Below the pieces are notes generated by a model. That model was not told where the DNA came from and ran no database searches. It was given only the letters and a program-made list of their open reading frames with translations. A DNA stretch of 64,000 bases from Phyllostachys edulis (taxonomy: Eukaryota; Streptophyta; Magnoliopsida; Poales; Poaceae): contig CM070566.1 of the NCBI GenBank assembly GCA_036346405.1, forward strand, positions 17,355,533 through 17,419,532. The letters are read 5' to 3'. Shown here one piece after another: positions 45,481-56,855 of this stretch; positions within the stretch are counted from its first letter, which is position 1, and each line of letters begins with the position of its first letter. Position numbers and translations under genes: made by a program.

Positions 45481-46343
45481 TATTCTAAGTTCTCTTGATT
45501 CTATAATCCCTAATTTGTCATAATTTAACCAATTGCTTTATTTATGTTAGTTCAATTGATAACAATGTTGAATTAATCACATATATGACAACCATTTCAA
45601 TACAGTTTCTGAACTCGTGCAATGAAGGATAGCAATGTGCAGACCTTCTGAAGTTGTGCCATGTAAATTACGATGAATGTAAAGCTCTGAGGTTACAGAA
45701 GATAAGTTTAATTATCAAAGTCTTGTGTTTACAGAGAGGTGAGGGTACTCTTTTGCTAGTATATACGTATGCTGAGTTTTTTTAATACTGCATGTTGGCA
45801 TTCTTTAATTGGACCTTACCAGGAAATACCAGCAGACCGATTATCTCATTTAATCTAATTTTGAGTTGATGATGTTCCATTTAGCTCTCTATTGATGTAC
45901 AGCTATATAGTATCATTATATAAAATATTATCACAAAACTCAGGATGGAGAAAGTATCTCCAAAACACCATACAACTTGAAATCTTCTCTATTTTCTTGA
46001 CCAAAGGTTCGTAACTTTCTCCTGTATATGTTAATGTTACATGGTTTTCATAATTTTTCTAATAGCCGTATCACCATCCCAATAGTCACAACTGAAAAAG
46101 TGATCGAGACAAAAGCTGATAACGAAAGGGTTCCCTTGATCATGTGACATTGTACTGTTCAACATAGGTTGTCTTATGGCTTGCTTATGAATACTACAAT
46201 AATATCCAATCTGTGTTTTTAGGCTAGCATCCGCTTTGACTGGACAAGGGCAACTTCAGCCTTCCAATGTATGGCCCCAAGTCCAAACTGAATGCCGTTT
46301 TTACTAGTGAATGACACTAGACAAATTAACATATATGGATTGA

Positions 46344-46453
46344 TATACTGGATTTGCTGATGCAGATGCCACTTAAGGACAATAAAACTTCTTGCTCCTA
46401 TACTGGATTTGCTGATGCAGATGCCACTTAAGGACAATCAAACTTCTTGCTCC
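46344..46453 (+). repeat. 55-bp tandem duplication in the third CACTA element
   Basis: Units at 46344 and 46399, each starting TATACTGGATTTGCTGATGC and differing at one position. Confidence 0.95.
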
Positions 46454-47035
46454 TTGGGAGATGTTGTATCCTTTTTATGCAATAACTTTTATCGATCCGC
46501 TTTCAGGATATCTGAAGGTATAACTGTAAACCAGTATCAATTTCATTTATTGATGTAATTTAGTCATTGATATGGCAATGTAAATATGTTTCATCAATTC
46601 GAGTAACATCGTGTTCGTGAAGCCTACTTAATACAGTGTGAATAGGGCATTTTAAAATTTAAAAAGAAATTGTGAAATGGAATCCCCTTGAGGAATTTTG
46701 GTTTGTCTGAATTTTGTTTTATAATATGAACTTGTTACACCGCTGAGCAACCCACTCTAATTGCTTTGTCAAGATTGTCCAATTTAACTAAGCAGATGTA
46801 TACTTTTTTGTGACTGAATAAACATAGGTATACTATACACATTGTTCATGCTACTAGCCTGAGTCCAAGATCAATCCTCCTTTTACTTAACTTCAAATTT
46901 CAGCACTCTGAATCTAGTTTTGTTAGTTATAATTTGAAACCAATAAGTAACTATTGTCTTTGCAGGTCCAAAGGATTGGTTGAAGATTTACTACATTTGG
47001 ATATTCACAGGAGCGATGAAGAAGACAAACATTTG

Positions 47036-47251
47036 ACTTATGGGTGGAAGTAGCTAGAGTTTTAATTTTTAGGCTACATAGGTGTAACATATTTTATTTT
47101 ATTGTAACTAATGATGTAAACAATATATTGGATATCATGTTCTACTTATGGGTGGAAGTAGCTAGAGTTTTAATTTTCAGGCTACATGGGTGTAACATAT
47201 TTTATTTTATTGTGACTAATGATGTAAACAATATATTGGATATCATGTTCT
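47036..47251 (+). repeat. 108-bp tandem duplication in the third CACTA element
   Basis: Units at 47036 and 47144, each starting ACTTATGGGTGGAAGTAGCT, with few differences. The antisense and sense frames here are repeat artefacts. Confidence 0.95.
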
Positions 47252-47702
47252 TCAAGCAATGAAATGAAGTCTATTTGTTTATGTGCCATCATTGTTGTTA
47301 TGCTTTCTAGATATGGAATAATTTGGTTGCATCACCGGTTGTAAGATCTGCATGGCTAGAAATTAACCGATAGTTGCACCTAGATAAACACTGTAAAATG
47401 AATTATGAAAGCAACTGGGTTATCGTAAACAATAACGCATAGAAGTGTTGCCAGAGACTAATTATATCCGTTGCTACATTGCAATGCTTTTTCTAACTTT
47501 TACCAACGCTTGGATATGTGTTGTGATAGACCCTTGCAACGCCGGCTATGGCAACACATACTAAATGCGTTGGTACAGACCATAACAACACTTATTTGGA
47601 CTTTTGACAACACATGTATGCGTTACTAAAGGGGTGTTCATGTTGTAGTGTATTATCTGTAAGTTAAATGAATCAGAAACGATGATTGAGCAATCATATA
47701 AG

Positions 47703-47995
47703 GTGTGTTCGGTAATTATTTATTATACTCTGGAAATATGATTTGCACTATTTCGGGTATCAGTACGTCGCGTGGTTTCAGTGCTCTTTATTTTGTTTCG
47801 TGGATTCAGTGCTATATTCTGACAATAGTTTTTTTTTGTAATAGTACACTAGCAGAAATTATATAAGATGAAATTATTTTCTTAGACAAATTTAATGATA
47901 CTATTTTTATGTGTCTAATCCATATACTTTTATATGCATTAAGGCCACAATTTAAAACATTAAACATTTAAAAACGGTAATGATCTACATTTAGA
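47703..47995. other. Sequence after the kinase pseudogene
   Basis: Intron-like or 3' flank of the kinase remnant. No further kinase exon or other gene recognised. Confidence 0.35.
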
Positions 47996-48212
47996 TTCTG
48001 TTTGGAACATAGGATTCTCATAGGAATTTAGGGCCTATTTAGAAGAGAGGACTGCTCTAGGAATTTTCAGAATTCTAAGGATTTGGATCCAAATCACCCC
48101 CTCCCTCCCTCCCTCCCTCCAAACAGGCCGTTAGTTGGAAACATCCGAGAGATTGAGAGAGAGTTGATGTTTTGTATCCTCCCAATTTCCTATGATATTC
48201 CAAATGGGCCCT
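47996..48212. mobile_element. Degenerate MITE-like element
   Basis: The left part GATTCTGTTTGGAACATAGG with CATAGGAATT, and the right part AATTTCCTATGATATTCCAA, are imperfect inverses, a pattern of common grass MITEs. A (CCCT)n-like tract lies near 48102-48120. No clear target duplication, so limits are approximate. Confidence 0.45.
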
Positions 48213-49265
48213 AGTGATAGAGGGAGTACTTAATACACATTCGAGATCTAAGTGAAATACATCCAAGTAGACAAGCAGTAAGAGAACGAATATATTAAAA
48301 AAAAAGAGAATATTGTATATATCACCATGAGTTTGTCATATTCTGTACCTGCTATCGAATTTCTGTACTCTCATATTTGCTATCCAAAAGAACCAAATTA
48401 ACCTGCATAAAAAAGGCAAAAAGCATCAACAAATTGTGAATTGGATGACAAAAAAAATTATTGTAATTCTGACAGCACATGTAAAATATTGACAAGGACA
48501 AAATTTTCCAATAAGAGAAAAGGTCATCATCAACCGTGAAATATTAGGTGAAAACATGAATTTGGTAAACTATACTTAGAAGTTTGTTAAACATCTCCAC
48601 AAATTACCAGATGCATATAGGATAGGGTATATTCTATATTTCTATATCTCTACAAAATTTCAAAATCAAACCCAGTCGCACTTGCGAAATATAAAAAAGA
48701 GAAATGCTAGGTAAAAACAGTGAAAACACTTCATTTGTCTTTTTCGTATCTCACATATGTGATTGAGTTTGATCAGAGACATAGAACATACTCTCCCCTA
48801 TGTATCATGATTTTTGTGAATTTTTTAGAACTTCTAAGTTTGAATTCACAGAATTTTCACCGATTTGTATTTTAAACAGATACGCTGCTATCATGAACAC
48901 GTATTAATATGCTCTATACAGATGTTTTCTTTTATTTCATCCTTGTTTTCTCTTGCAACTCATACATTTCCTTCCTTTGGTGGTGATGTTAGCTCAAAAC
49001 CGAGCTACATAATTTTAGAGAAAATTAGCTCAGTAACACTTAAAAATGTAAATTGGAGTGAAAAACAAATACAATGTTAGACTGATAGGTAAGCCCTGGA
49101 GCCACTTGTTAATCACATGCCATTGTTATTTTGCAACTTCCATGATCTTTGTAGTTTGAATAATAAATTTGCTCAATTTTATGTTGTCTTGCGCACTTAG
49201 CTCTTGATAATCTGTGTTTCTTTTGAGGTTTTTTTAGTGGTTGAATCCTTGTTTTGTTGGATCAG
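48213..49265. other. Intergenic AT-rich DNA
   Basis: About 1 kb with no supported gene; the 71-codon frame at 48865-49080 is not recognised. No terminal repeats seen. Confidence 0.4.
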
Positions 49266-50807
49266 GTGTTAGCCCGGGGTTGTTTTCGTACCATTGATGT
49301 GCATCCGACAGAGCCATGGTGAGAATTACTTATTCACATTGAAATGATGCGGAAGTGCTTTAATTGTTTGTTTACTTGAGTGTGTACTCGGAGTTTATCA
49401 CAAAATTTCTTGAGAATGCAGGATTTTAACTAATCATTGGCTATCTGAGCGTTCAAATTTTGAACTATCGGACCAAGGTCGATTGGTTGCATTCTCCGAT
49501 GAGTCGATGGTGAGTAGCATATATGTTCTTTTGAGGCGATAAGATACATGGGCCATGTGATTGTCATGCAGCTTTGCCAGCAGAGTGCAAACAAGCCTCA
49601 ACAAGCCCAAGGGCTTAGTGTCCTTTTGCTGGAAAAAACGAAATCAGATGAAAATAAAAAATGTAACTGAAATGGCAAAACATGATTAAGGGTGCTTTTT
49701 GGCAAAAGTCTAGGGGTATTCTAGAATAAACATGATAAAGTATTCAAAGAGTTTCACAAGTAAGTCATTTCCGAGTGGAAGTAGGCCTGCGCCAATTTGG
49801 ACCCTAGGGTGTTACAATCTCCTAGACACACCTTTGACCATTACTTTTTCTAATTTTTTTTGTTAGTAAATTATGAAAAATATAATAATTTAAAAGTATT
49901 TTTATAGAAAATCTAGTGATATCATTTGCACGTGAAAAATCCAAATACTTTATTGCATATTAGCGGTCAAAATTTTAAAAGATTGATTGCACGTCTTTTA
50001 AAACGACATATAAAAAAAACGAGGGAGTAATAACAATCTGTCTTGAACTCTTCCAGGGTTCAGAGCACATTTAACTTTGATCTAGGAGAAGTTCTCGCAT
50101 TTGGATGCATCAAGGGCTCAAGAAGGTATGCAAGGAAACATTCCCCATTCTCTAGTTGGATTGCCAAGAGCATTGCTTGCCAACCCTGCAAATTCTACAA
50201 GTGTAAATAAAAAAAATCTAAACAAGATGCCATCAATTTTAGTGCATACTTATATATAAATTTTTTTCCAGATGGATCTGTCCATTTTATTGCATAGAGT
50301 CATGATTGGAATTGAGGCTTGCACTTTTCAGAAGTGTACATTAAGCACCCTTGCCAAAGATTATTCCCTACATGGACATCCTGGCATGAAATAAACATTG
50401 TTTTCATATGGTCACATCTAACTGCTCTTGTGCCATGAACACTTGTACTTTACATATTTGTTCTGCAAATACAGGGTATCAGTAAACCAAGTGGTTCAAC
50501 ATATATGTGCATGATTGTGTTTCGACAGCATGACCAAAAAGAAAAATCCCCACTAGCTAACTGATAAACTCTATATTCAAGGGGGGATGTGTCAACACAA
50601 TGACACACAATATTTGCTCCGTCGTAAAGCTTCTAATCCGCAACATCTTAATTCGTTTGCAGGGTTGTGATCGGACACGATGAGGGGCTGGCAATGATGG
50701 CAATTGACCATAATAAAGAACCTGAGGCTAACACCGACGGCAGTAAGGAAGGCCACTTGAGCGAGACGGAGAGATCTAAAAAAGTCAAGATCGGTGATTT
50801 GTTGTAG
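49266..50807 (+). pseudogene. Rearranged coatomer beta-prime (COPI) subunit remnant, four exon-like pieces
   Basis: Coatomer beta-prime is a WD40 coat protein of retrograde Golgi vesicles. Piece A (49266-49318, acceptor CAG, donor GTGAGA) gives FRTIDVHPTEPW, like the start of the first WD repeat. Piece B (49422-49509) gives WILTNHWLSERSNF and GRLVAFSDESM, which does not fit the family. Piece C (50057-50125) gives FDLGEVLAFGCIKGSRR and piece D (50663-50807) RVVIGHDEGLAMMAI, resembling a later WD repeat. D then continues into a novel charged tail ending KVKIGDLL and a stop. Phases fit at A-B and C-D. Most of the propeller is missing, so this is a deleted copy or short chimeric gene. Confidence 0.6.
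49826..50027. mobile_element. Stowaway-like MITE relic in an intron
   Basis: The right end CGAGGGAGTA with TA, and the internal sequence (TCTTTTAAAACGACATAT), match Stowaway right ends. The left end has decayed. Confidence 0.5.
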
Positions 50808-51560
50808 GCCCATTAAAAAGTGAAAAGTTTCGTTGATTTGGTGCAGGGGATATCCATGTACTCTGCAGCCTACACTTGCTTATCTACCGTGATATCGTAA
50901 TTAGTTCACTTTGTTGCATGGCACCCCAGGCCCCCTTAATTTCATCCTGATGAAAATGATTTGATACTTGTGGATCAATTTATTATTTATATAATATATT
51001 ATCATGTTTGTTATAGACCAGTAATTGCACGTCTTGACTGATATTGAATGAATGAAACAATATGACAACTCACATGTTTCAAAAAAAGAAAAAAAATATA
51101 CCCCACATCCAACACCATGACCGGTACGAGGATAGAGTATATACAATTATTCATAGTTCACATGCAGAGTGTTGTCGTATTGAATACAACTCAGAAACAT
51201 TGGAATCAAAACACAATTTTTATGATCTGCGGCAGCTCGGCGAGAAGAGCGGCGACGGCTATGTAAAAGAAAATTCCTATGTTTCTATGACTGACAATAA
51301 AATTATAGACTCGTAAGGTTTAGACGAACTCAAAGATAAAGTGGTACGAACTTGGATAGATGCATCGAAAGAAACGACAAAAAGGAAGAAAAGACTCGAA
51401 ACGATAGCCAACGTTAGCAGCAGTGTGCAACCAGAACTAATAGCAGCATGGGCCAGGCCTGGGATGACACTCTGGGTGCCTGATTTTGTTGCTTTCCTCC
51501 CCAAACCAAGAAAACCAATAAATTTCCTCCTCCCCAAACAACGATGCTTTCAGTGAATCA
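50808..51560. other. Intergenic region
   Basis: AT-rich, no gene supported. Frames at 51062-51316 and 51277-51537 are unrecognised. Confidence 0.35.
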
Positions 51561-52214
51561 TCATCCCTCCCCCTCGTCGCTAGGAAGAAGAGGACGTGTG
51601 GGAGGTACAACGTCGTGGCTGGGGAGGCGGCTGGGTGGCTCTGCGCGCTGCTCACCTGCGGTGACGGATCCAGTGAGCCCGGGCGACGCGGATTCCCGAT
51701 CTGAAGTGGCGGCGCCATGGGAGAAGGCTCGGAGGTGTCCCGATCTGGGGCGGCGTCGCCATGGGAAGGAGGTCGAACCCATGGGCGCAGCGGCGACAGG
51801 AGCTTGAGGCAGAGGCGAGCCCAAAGCAGGAGGTGAACCCACGGGCAACCGGCAGCGGGAGCTTGGGTGCTGGTCCCTTGGCTTGGGAGGTTCCTTGTCA
51901 AGTCTCGGGCCCTGACGGTAGGATCCATCGCAGGAACGAGAAGAAGAAGACCCTGGCGGAGCTCTTCCGTCTGCCGCACGATCTGACGTACACGCCGGCC
52001 AAGAAGAAGACGAAGGCGCATGGAGCTCGAGGCGGCCCGGATCTGGCGGCCTCTCCCTCGGGTTCCTTCTCCCCTGCTGCTGCGCGGAGTAACTACAACT
52101 AGAAAGAGGCCACCCCCGGGAGCAAAGATCGGTCCACTCGGGGGCAGCGGCAGCGGAGGACGAGCGAATGCTAGGAGGAGGCGGCGGCAACAGTAAACCC
52201 TAACCCTAACCTTT
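51561..52214 (-). other. GC-rich leader/internal region of an antisense LTR element
   Basis: Follows the primer site of the LTR at 52227 on the minus strand. A 209-codon minus frame (52190-51561) is Pro/Ser/Arg-rich with no recognisable domain. Because another minus frame (52021-51437) and plus frames overlap it, I do not call a gene. It shares a block with the third CACTA element (45050-45150). Confidence 0.5.
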
Positions 52215-52226
52215 GCTCTGATACCA
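52215..52226 (-). promoter_or_regulatory. Primer-binding site on the minus strand
   Basis: The inverse of 52215-52226 is TGGTATCAGAGC, an exact tRNA-Met type primer site directly after the LTR end ...CATAACA. Confidence 0.88.
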
Positions 52227-52372
52227 TGTTATGATTATTGTGTATGTATTCAAGAGGCCCAATCGGCAATATATATAGGGTACAAAGGGGGATATGCCAT
52301 ACACAGGTAAGGCAATACAAAAGGTAAATAAGGAAATACAAAAGAGTTCCTATTCTAACACCTATTCTAACA
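52227..52372 (-). mobile_element. Short (146-bp) LTR of a copia/TRIM-like element, antisense
   Basis: On the minus strand it begins TGTTAGAATAGGTGTTAGAA and ends AATCATAACA, then the primer site. TATATATTGCCG within it could serve as TATA. The second LTR was not found downstream on the minus strand, so the element is truncated. The start could also be at 52360, since the opening motif is repeated. Confidence 0.72.
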
Positions 52373-53579
52373 CGCACAACATGTAAAGATTAACATTTTA
52401 ATTACACTGATCTAGCAACTAACCAAAATGGTTGCCTTTTTCCCCTCAGCACAATGCAAAAATAAAGAAGCTATTGTACAAGTCCAATAGAGCTTATCCA
52501 ATGATGGAACTTTAGACATCTGTGTAAAAAATAATGCAGTTTTGAAATGCAAGATCTTTATAGGGGAACATCTGAATTTAGTACCAAATTGAAAAGAGCA
52601 TGCTCATACCTTCAGCTCTCCTTGTGATTCCTGGTGGCTAGAGAGGAGATCGGCGCGGTGGAGAGACGACATGAGTCAGGGTTCACCGGTGTGGGGTCCT
52701 GCAAACCTGGGATGCCAGTGGCGGGTTGCGGCTACTGGAGGTCAACGGATCTGGGACGAAGGTACCAAGGTCGCCATCTTGTGGTCATGGAAGATAGGGA
52801 ATAGACCGTGCAAAGTCACCAAAGCCGGGATCACCGGATCTAAGACGACCACACAAAGGATTGCCACCTCGTGGTCGAGTTCACCGATGCAGGCCTATAC
52901 TAGGGTTGGATCTTGGTAGCGGCGAGCTTGGGAGGGACGGTGGTGGCGGGGCACGGGAGGATTGTTGGAGGTTGGCGTTGGGGTTCATGGAGAGCGTCGG
53001 TGGGGGTCGAAGAAGGGTGGTCGTGGGGATCTTGGGAAGGGCAGCATTGAGGGCTAGGAAAGTGCATCTGTGACAGAATAGGTGTGAGGGCTAGTGAAAA
53101 ACTTACTGCCGAAATTTCGGGGGTAACCGCCGAAATTCGGCTCTACTTGTGGGCCCCAATAAATTACTATATCGGGCAAAAAATTTTGGCCTGTTTTGAA
53201 TTCTCAGCCCAGCCCAGCCCAGCCCAGCCGAGCGGCTCATCCCTTCTCCTTTCCCCTTCGGTCGCTCGCCCTAATTCGCAAAGGCGCGAGCGCTGAGGCA
53301 TTTCGGCAGTGCTCCTGAGGGATGAGGCGAGGACACGAGCGGCTTCGGCAGCGCCTCCACCCCGTGAGGTGAATCGAGGCTCCTAAGGCGAGGACGCGAG
53401 GGGCTTCGGCAGTGGCGGCTTAGGCGGCATCTCCACTCCGTGAGGTGAGTCCGTGAGGTGAACTCCATGGCTCCATCTGTGATCCGTGATCCATGGCTCC
53501 TCTCCCTAGTCCCTAACTCCCTATCTGCCATCTTCTTCTTCTGACGGGGCTCCTCTCTTCTCCAGTCGCTAGGGCATGG
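52373..53579. other. Region upstream of the hAT gene
   Basis: No gene supported in 52373-53100. From about 53080, CTTACTGCCGAAATTTCGGG and the following 500 bp probably belong to the hAT element's 5' end and leader. They include (CAGCC)n at 53207-53228 and a two-fold repeat of GGCTTCGGCAG units at 53320-53430. The element's exact terminus and target duplication were not identified. Confidence 0.4.
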
Positions 53580-56500
53580 ATGGCATGGCAACAACCCGTC
53601 ATTGGTGGGAATGCGGGGGATGGTGGCAGGCGGGGTGGCACTGATGGGGGTGCCGCAACAAACACTACCGCAGCAAATGACTTAGGTAAATCAAGGCCCT
53701 GAAACTTCTGTTGATCGATTCTATTATGGTGAAATTATGTTTGTGTAGTTGTTAATCATGATTGAATTGTGACATTTTTTTATTCGGTGCTTGGTTAATT
53801 CTCAATGAGCAGTAGGAGTGGATGCAAGTTGATGGGTTCCTCCTTAATGATCGAGTGGAATTTTTTGGTTGTCCTTCATCATGTGAGGGAGCTTGTGACA
53901 TTTGTGGGATTAGCATGATGAATGGTTAGGTCCATATGTTCAAAAGTTTGTAAACAACACATATTTTGCAACAATCATGATGAATTGTCGGTTCAAAGCT
54001 CTTGTTCAAATAATGTTACAAGAAGCATATTATTTATCTAGGAAATAGAGTAGTGTTCATAGATCATTCTTGTTTAAAATTTGTCTTTCTGTGTTTTGTT
54101 TGAGGATCACTTTCTGTCATTTTGTGTGTGGTTTACTTATGGAGTTGAGAGACAGTTTTGGTGTAGCGATTCTGATGTGAGTTACCCACAAATGAATGAG
54201 GACTCACTACAAATTTGAGCTTCCACACATAACAAATCCTAACCGATCACTCTAGTAGTTTGTACTACTTAGTCTTTTATGTACTGTGACAGTACATAAA
54301 AGACTAAGTAGTACAAACTACTAGAGTGATCGGTTAGATTTGTTATGTGTGGAGTCCATGTTCTTTGCTAGGACCTAATGATAGTTTTTATTGCAGGAAT
54401 TGTAGATGGCGGAAACATTGACAATGTCTGGAATCATGGCACGAGAGTTGGTCTTTGGGTTCAAGTGTAGATACTACTATTGGATGAAGAAAGGTGGAGG
54501 TGCGACTCGTGAGGAGCACCTAGGCGTATATCAAGGAATGTGATATCATGCAATGTTGTGCGCCAGATGTTCGAGATGCAATGAGGATAGCCATAAGGAA
54601 AGGCAAACAAAAGAGAAGAGATGCAAAGGCGTAAACTTCGAGAATCGAGGATGAGCTTATGGAAGGGTGGACTCGCGCACAAGTTGATGATGACGACTTG
54701 CAAAGGGCATTGGTTGCTTCAATGAGGATCTACACTTTCACCAGGAGAGGAGGGAGGAGTGGCACATCAATCATGGCGATGCAAGTGGTAGTGGCGATGG
54801 CGATGGTCTTTGCTAGTTGTGCCGGTAATAGTGGTCGAATTGGTATGATGTTTCGCAGCGAGGGCTCTGGGTGGAGTCTATGATGCAGATGTGTCACGTA
54901 GTAGAACAAGCACGTAGACTCGTGTGGACACAATGTTCAGCAAGACAACTCACGAGGACGTTGGCAAAGCTTGGGCAAAGTGGTTTCATGCCAATGACAT
55001 TCCGGGAAAGAAAGCCAATTGTCCGTACTTTAGAGGTGCAATGAAGTTAACTCAGGAGTTCGGTAAAGGCGCTCACATCCCTAAAGGGTCTAAAATTGAT
55101 GGATCCTACCTAGAAGGCAACTTTCATGAGCTACAAAAGTATGTGGAGCAATTCAAAAAAGATTGGGGCACATTTGGTGTTACTATCATGTGCGATTCTT
55201 GGACAGGACCTACCTCAATGAGCATTATCAACTTTATGGTTTACTGCAATGGGCGCATGTTCTTCCACAGGTCTATCAATGCAACTGGTCAAATTCAGAA
55301 TGCTTATTTTTTGTATGATGGGATCAAAGAGGTGATTGTAGATGAGACTGGCCATAAATTGGTTGTCCAGATTATCACAGACAATGGTTCAAACTACAAA
55401 AAAGCCTGCTTGTGTATCACGAAGGAGTACCCCCACATTGTGTGGCAGGCATGTGTTGCCCACACCGTGAACCTTATGCTCAAGGATATTTGTCGTTTCG
55501 ATGAAATTGACAAAGTGGTCCTTAGCGCCAAGAGGATTTGTAGATTCTTCTACAATCATGGTAGGTTGCATGCGGAGATGAAAGCGAAGATTGGTGGAGA
55601 GTTGGTCCGACCCAATGCCACGAGGTTTGGGACTGTATTCATCTTCCTGGAGAGTTTCTGGGACAGGAAAGATAAGTTCCGACAATGGGTTGTGTCGGAG
55701 GAGTGGAAGAACAGTGAATGGGTTGACGATCCAGACTATGACTACGCGGGCGATTGTCTAACAAGCAAGACTTGGTGGAATGAGGTCAAGTGGGTGATAG
55801 ATGCGGTGAAGCCACTCTATGGTGTGTTGCGATTCGCTGATCAACAAAAGGAAGGAACAATATCTAGTTTTTTGCCAACCATGAAGAACGCTATGTACGA
55901 GTGGGAATATCTTTTTGCGGATAGTATAGGAGATTTGAATAGGTTCTTTGCTATAGTCAAGAGGAGGACCTATTATCTTTGCAAGAACAAGAACACACTC
56001 ATGTATGCAGGTAACATGACATACACTCCTTCTTTTATCATGAAGTTTTATATTTACAAACTATGCTTGCTGATTTCATAGATTGATGCAGCCTGTCTTC
56101 TTGATCCTGAGAGCAACTACAAATATGGATTCAGTGACAACACAACATATATGAAGGAACTAACTTTGACAGTAGAGAGGATCGTCGACTCCCCGGAAGA
56201 AGCAGTTGAGGCACTTGCTGAATTTGAGTTGTTTCGTGCTCATAGAGGGATGTTCGATGCTGGTAATGCACGGATTGCAGTAACACGCATGACTCCAAGT
56301 AAGTGAGCACTAATCCGCATTACTTCTACTGTGCTTCAATAATTCTGAACTACAAATATGCTATTTGTTGCAGCTACATGGTGGAGGACTTATGGAGGAG
56401 ATGTGAAAGTTTTGCAAAAATATGCATTGCGGATTGTGTCGCAATGTGTGTCTTCAAGTGGGTGCGAGCATAATTGGAGCACATTTGCGTTGATTCATAC

Positions 56501-56855
56501 GAAAGTGAGAAACCGTCTCAGTTATGCCAAGCTGCACAAATTAGTCTATGTCCACTACAATTTGAAGCTTTGCCTCCAACAAATGGAGGAGGACCGGTAA
56601 GAGCTAGAGCTAGATGCTTCTGGAATGTTGATGGAGGCCACACTCTTTGATTGTGAACACCCAATAATAGATTGGTTGAGTAAATCCATTAGTGAGTACG
56701 AGCCTACTGTGGATGAAAGAGTTGTTCCCCCCAAACCCTCTAAGGCGGTGAATGGCAAATCAAGTGATGCCATTCTCGACAAGCCCATCAACTTGTGGGC
56801 TTCAAAGAGGAAACATCCTAATTGTGCAAGGAAGGAGAAGAAGAAGAAAGGAAAG
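53580..56855 (+). pseudogene. hAT transposase (BED finger, DUF659, dimerisation domain), broken by an LTR
   Basis: A likely first exon starts at ATG 53580 (MAWQQPVIGGNAGDGG) with a donor at 53686. The second exon begins at 54397. Its BED-finger region reads WNHGTRVG and then shifts frame; KCRYYYW lacks the second Cys, so the finger is damaged. A well-kept 385-codon frame (54924-56081, donor at 56011) carries IMCDSWTGPTSMSIINFMVY, IITDNGSNYKKAC and ACVAHTVNLMLKDI, typical of DUF659-type hAT transposases. Further exons start at 56082 and 56374. The last gives the dimerisation domain (CEHNWSTFALIHTKVRNRL), then an in-frame TAA at 56598-56600, after which coding-like sequence continues (DWLSKSISEYEPT) to the LTR at 56856. 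Not functional as it stands. Confidence 0.9.
54202..54357. repeat. Near-perfect palindrome of about 130 bp in the hAT intron
   Basis: Arms 54223-54287 and 54289-54352 are inverse copies, differing by one extra C on the left, centred on a single base in GTACTGTGACAGTAC. Beyond the arms, GGACTC on the left (from about 54200) and GAGTCC on the right (54352-54357) pair again if about 18 bases on the left are looped out. As RNA it would form one long hairpin. Confidence 0.95.

Larger units (their letters stand above)
44563..47650. mobile_element. Third CACTA element, non-autonomous, target duplication TAT
   Basis: Left end CACTACAACAAGAACAACC, right end inverse of CACTACAACATGAACACCCC, flanked by TAT at 44560-44562 and 47651-47653. 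Subterminal repeats are of the type GCAACACATACT and GCGTTG. The 3088-bp element has no transposase. It holds a GC-rich captured-looking segment (44701-45480), two tandem duplications, and a possible terminal exon after TTTGCAG near 46965, open for about 28 codons. Confidence 0.92.
43812..47702 (+). pseudogene. Receptor-like protein kinase (CRK-type) fragment, interrupted by CACTA
   Basis: Only the C-terminal half of a kinase domain remains. Exon one (to 44026) has LPWHRRYKIIK, a one-base loss that shifts the frame, then YLHECGIFHLDLKPTSILLD and KITNFGLSMFF. The catalytic Asp in HLDLKP is kept, but the DFG Asp is Asn. Exon two (44143-44293) has GYVPPEYIEKGMISNKFDVF and SLGVIIIGIMTG. Exon three starts at 44414 with VLENWRNRP, continues with CIQIALNCVETDIYKRPSIG and is split at 44562 by a CACTA element. 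The frame resumes at 47654 and runs to 47702 (CKLNESETMIEQSYK) before GTGTGT. The arrangement matches cysteine-rich receptor-like kinases of grasses. Extracellular, transmembrane and N-lobe parts are absent. Confidence 0.88.

Noticed and set aside
54223..54352. Palindrome as a plant microRNA gene
   Set aside because: The arms pair almost without mismatch and the loop is a single base, unlike typical MIR genes. Without small RNA data I keep it as an inverted repeat.
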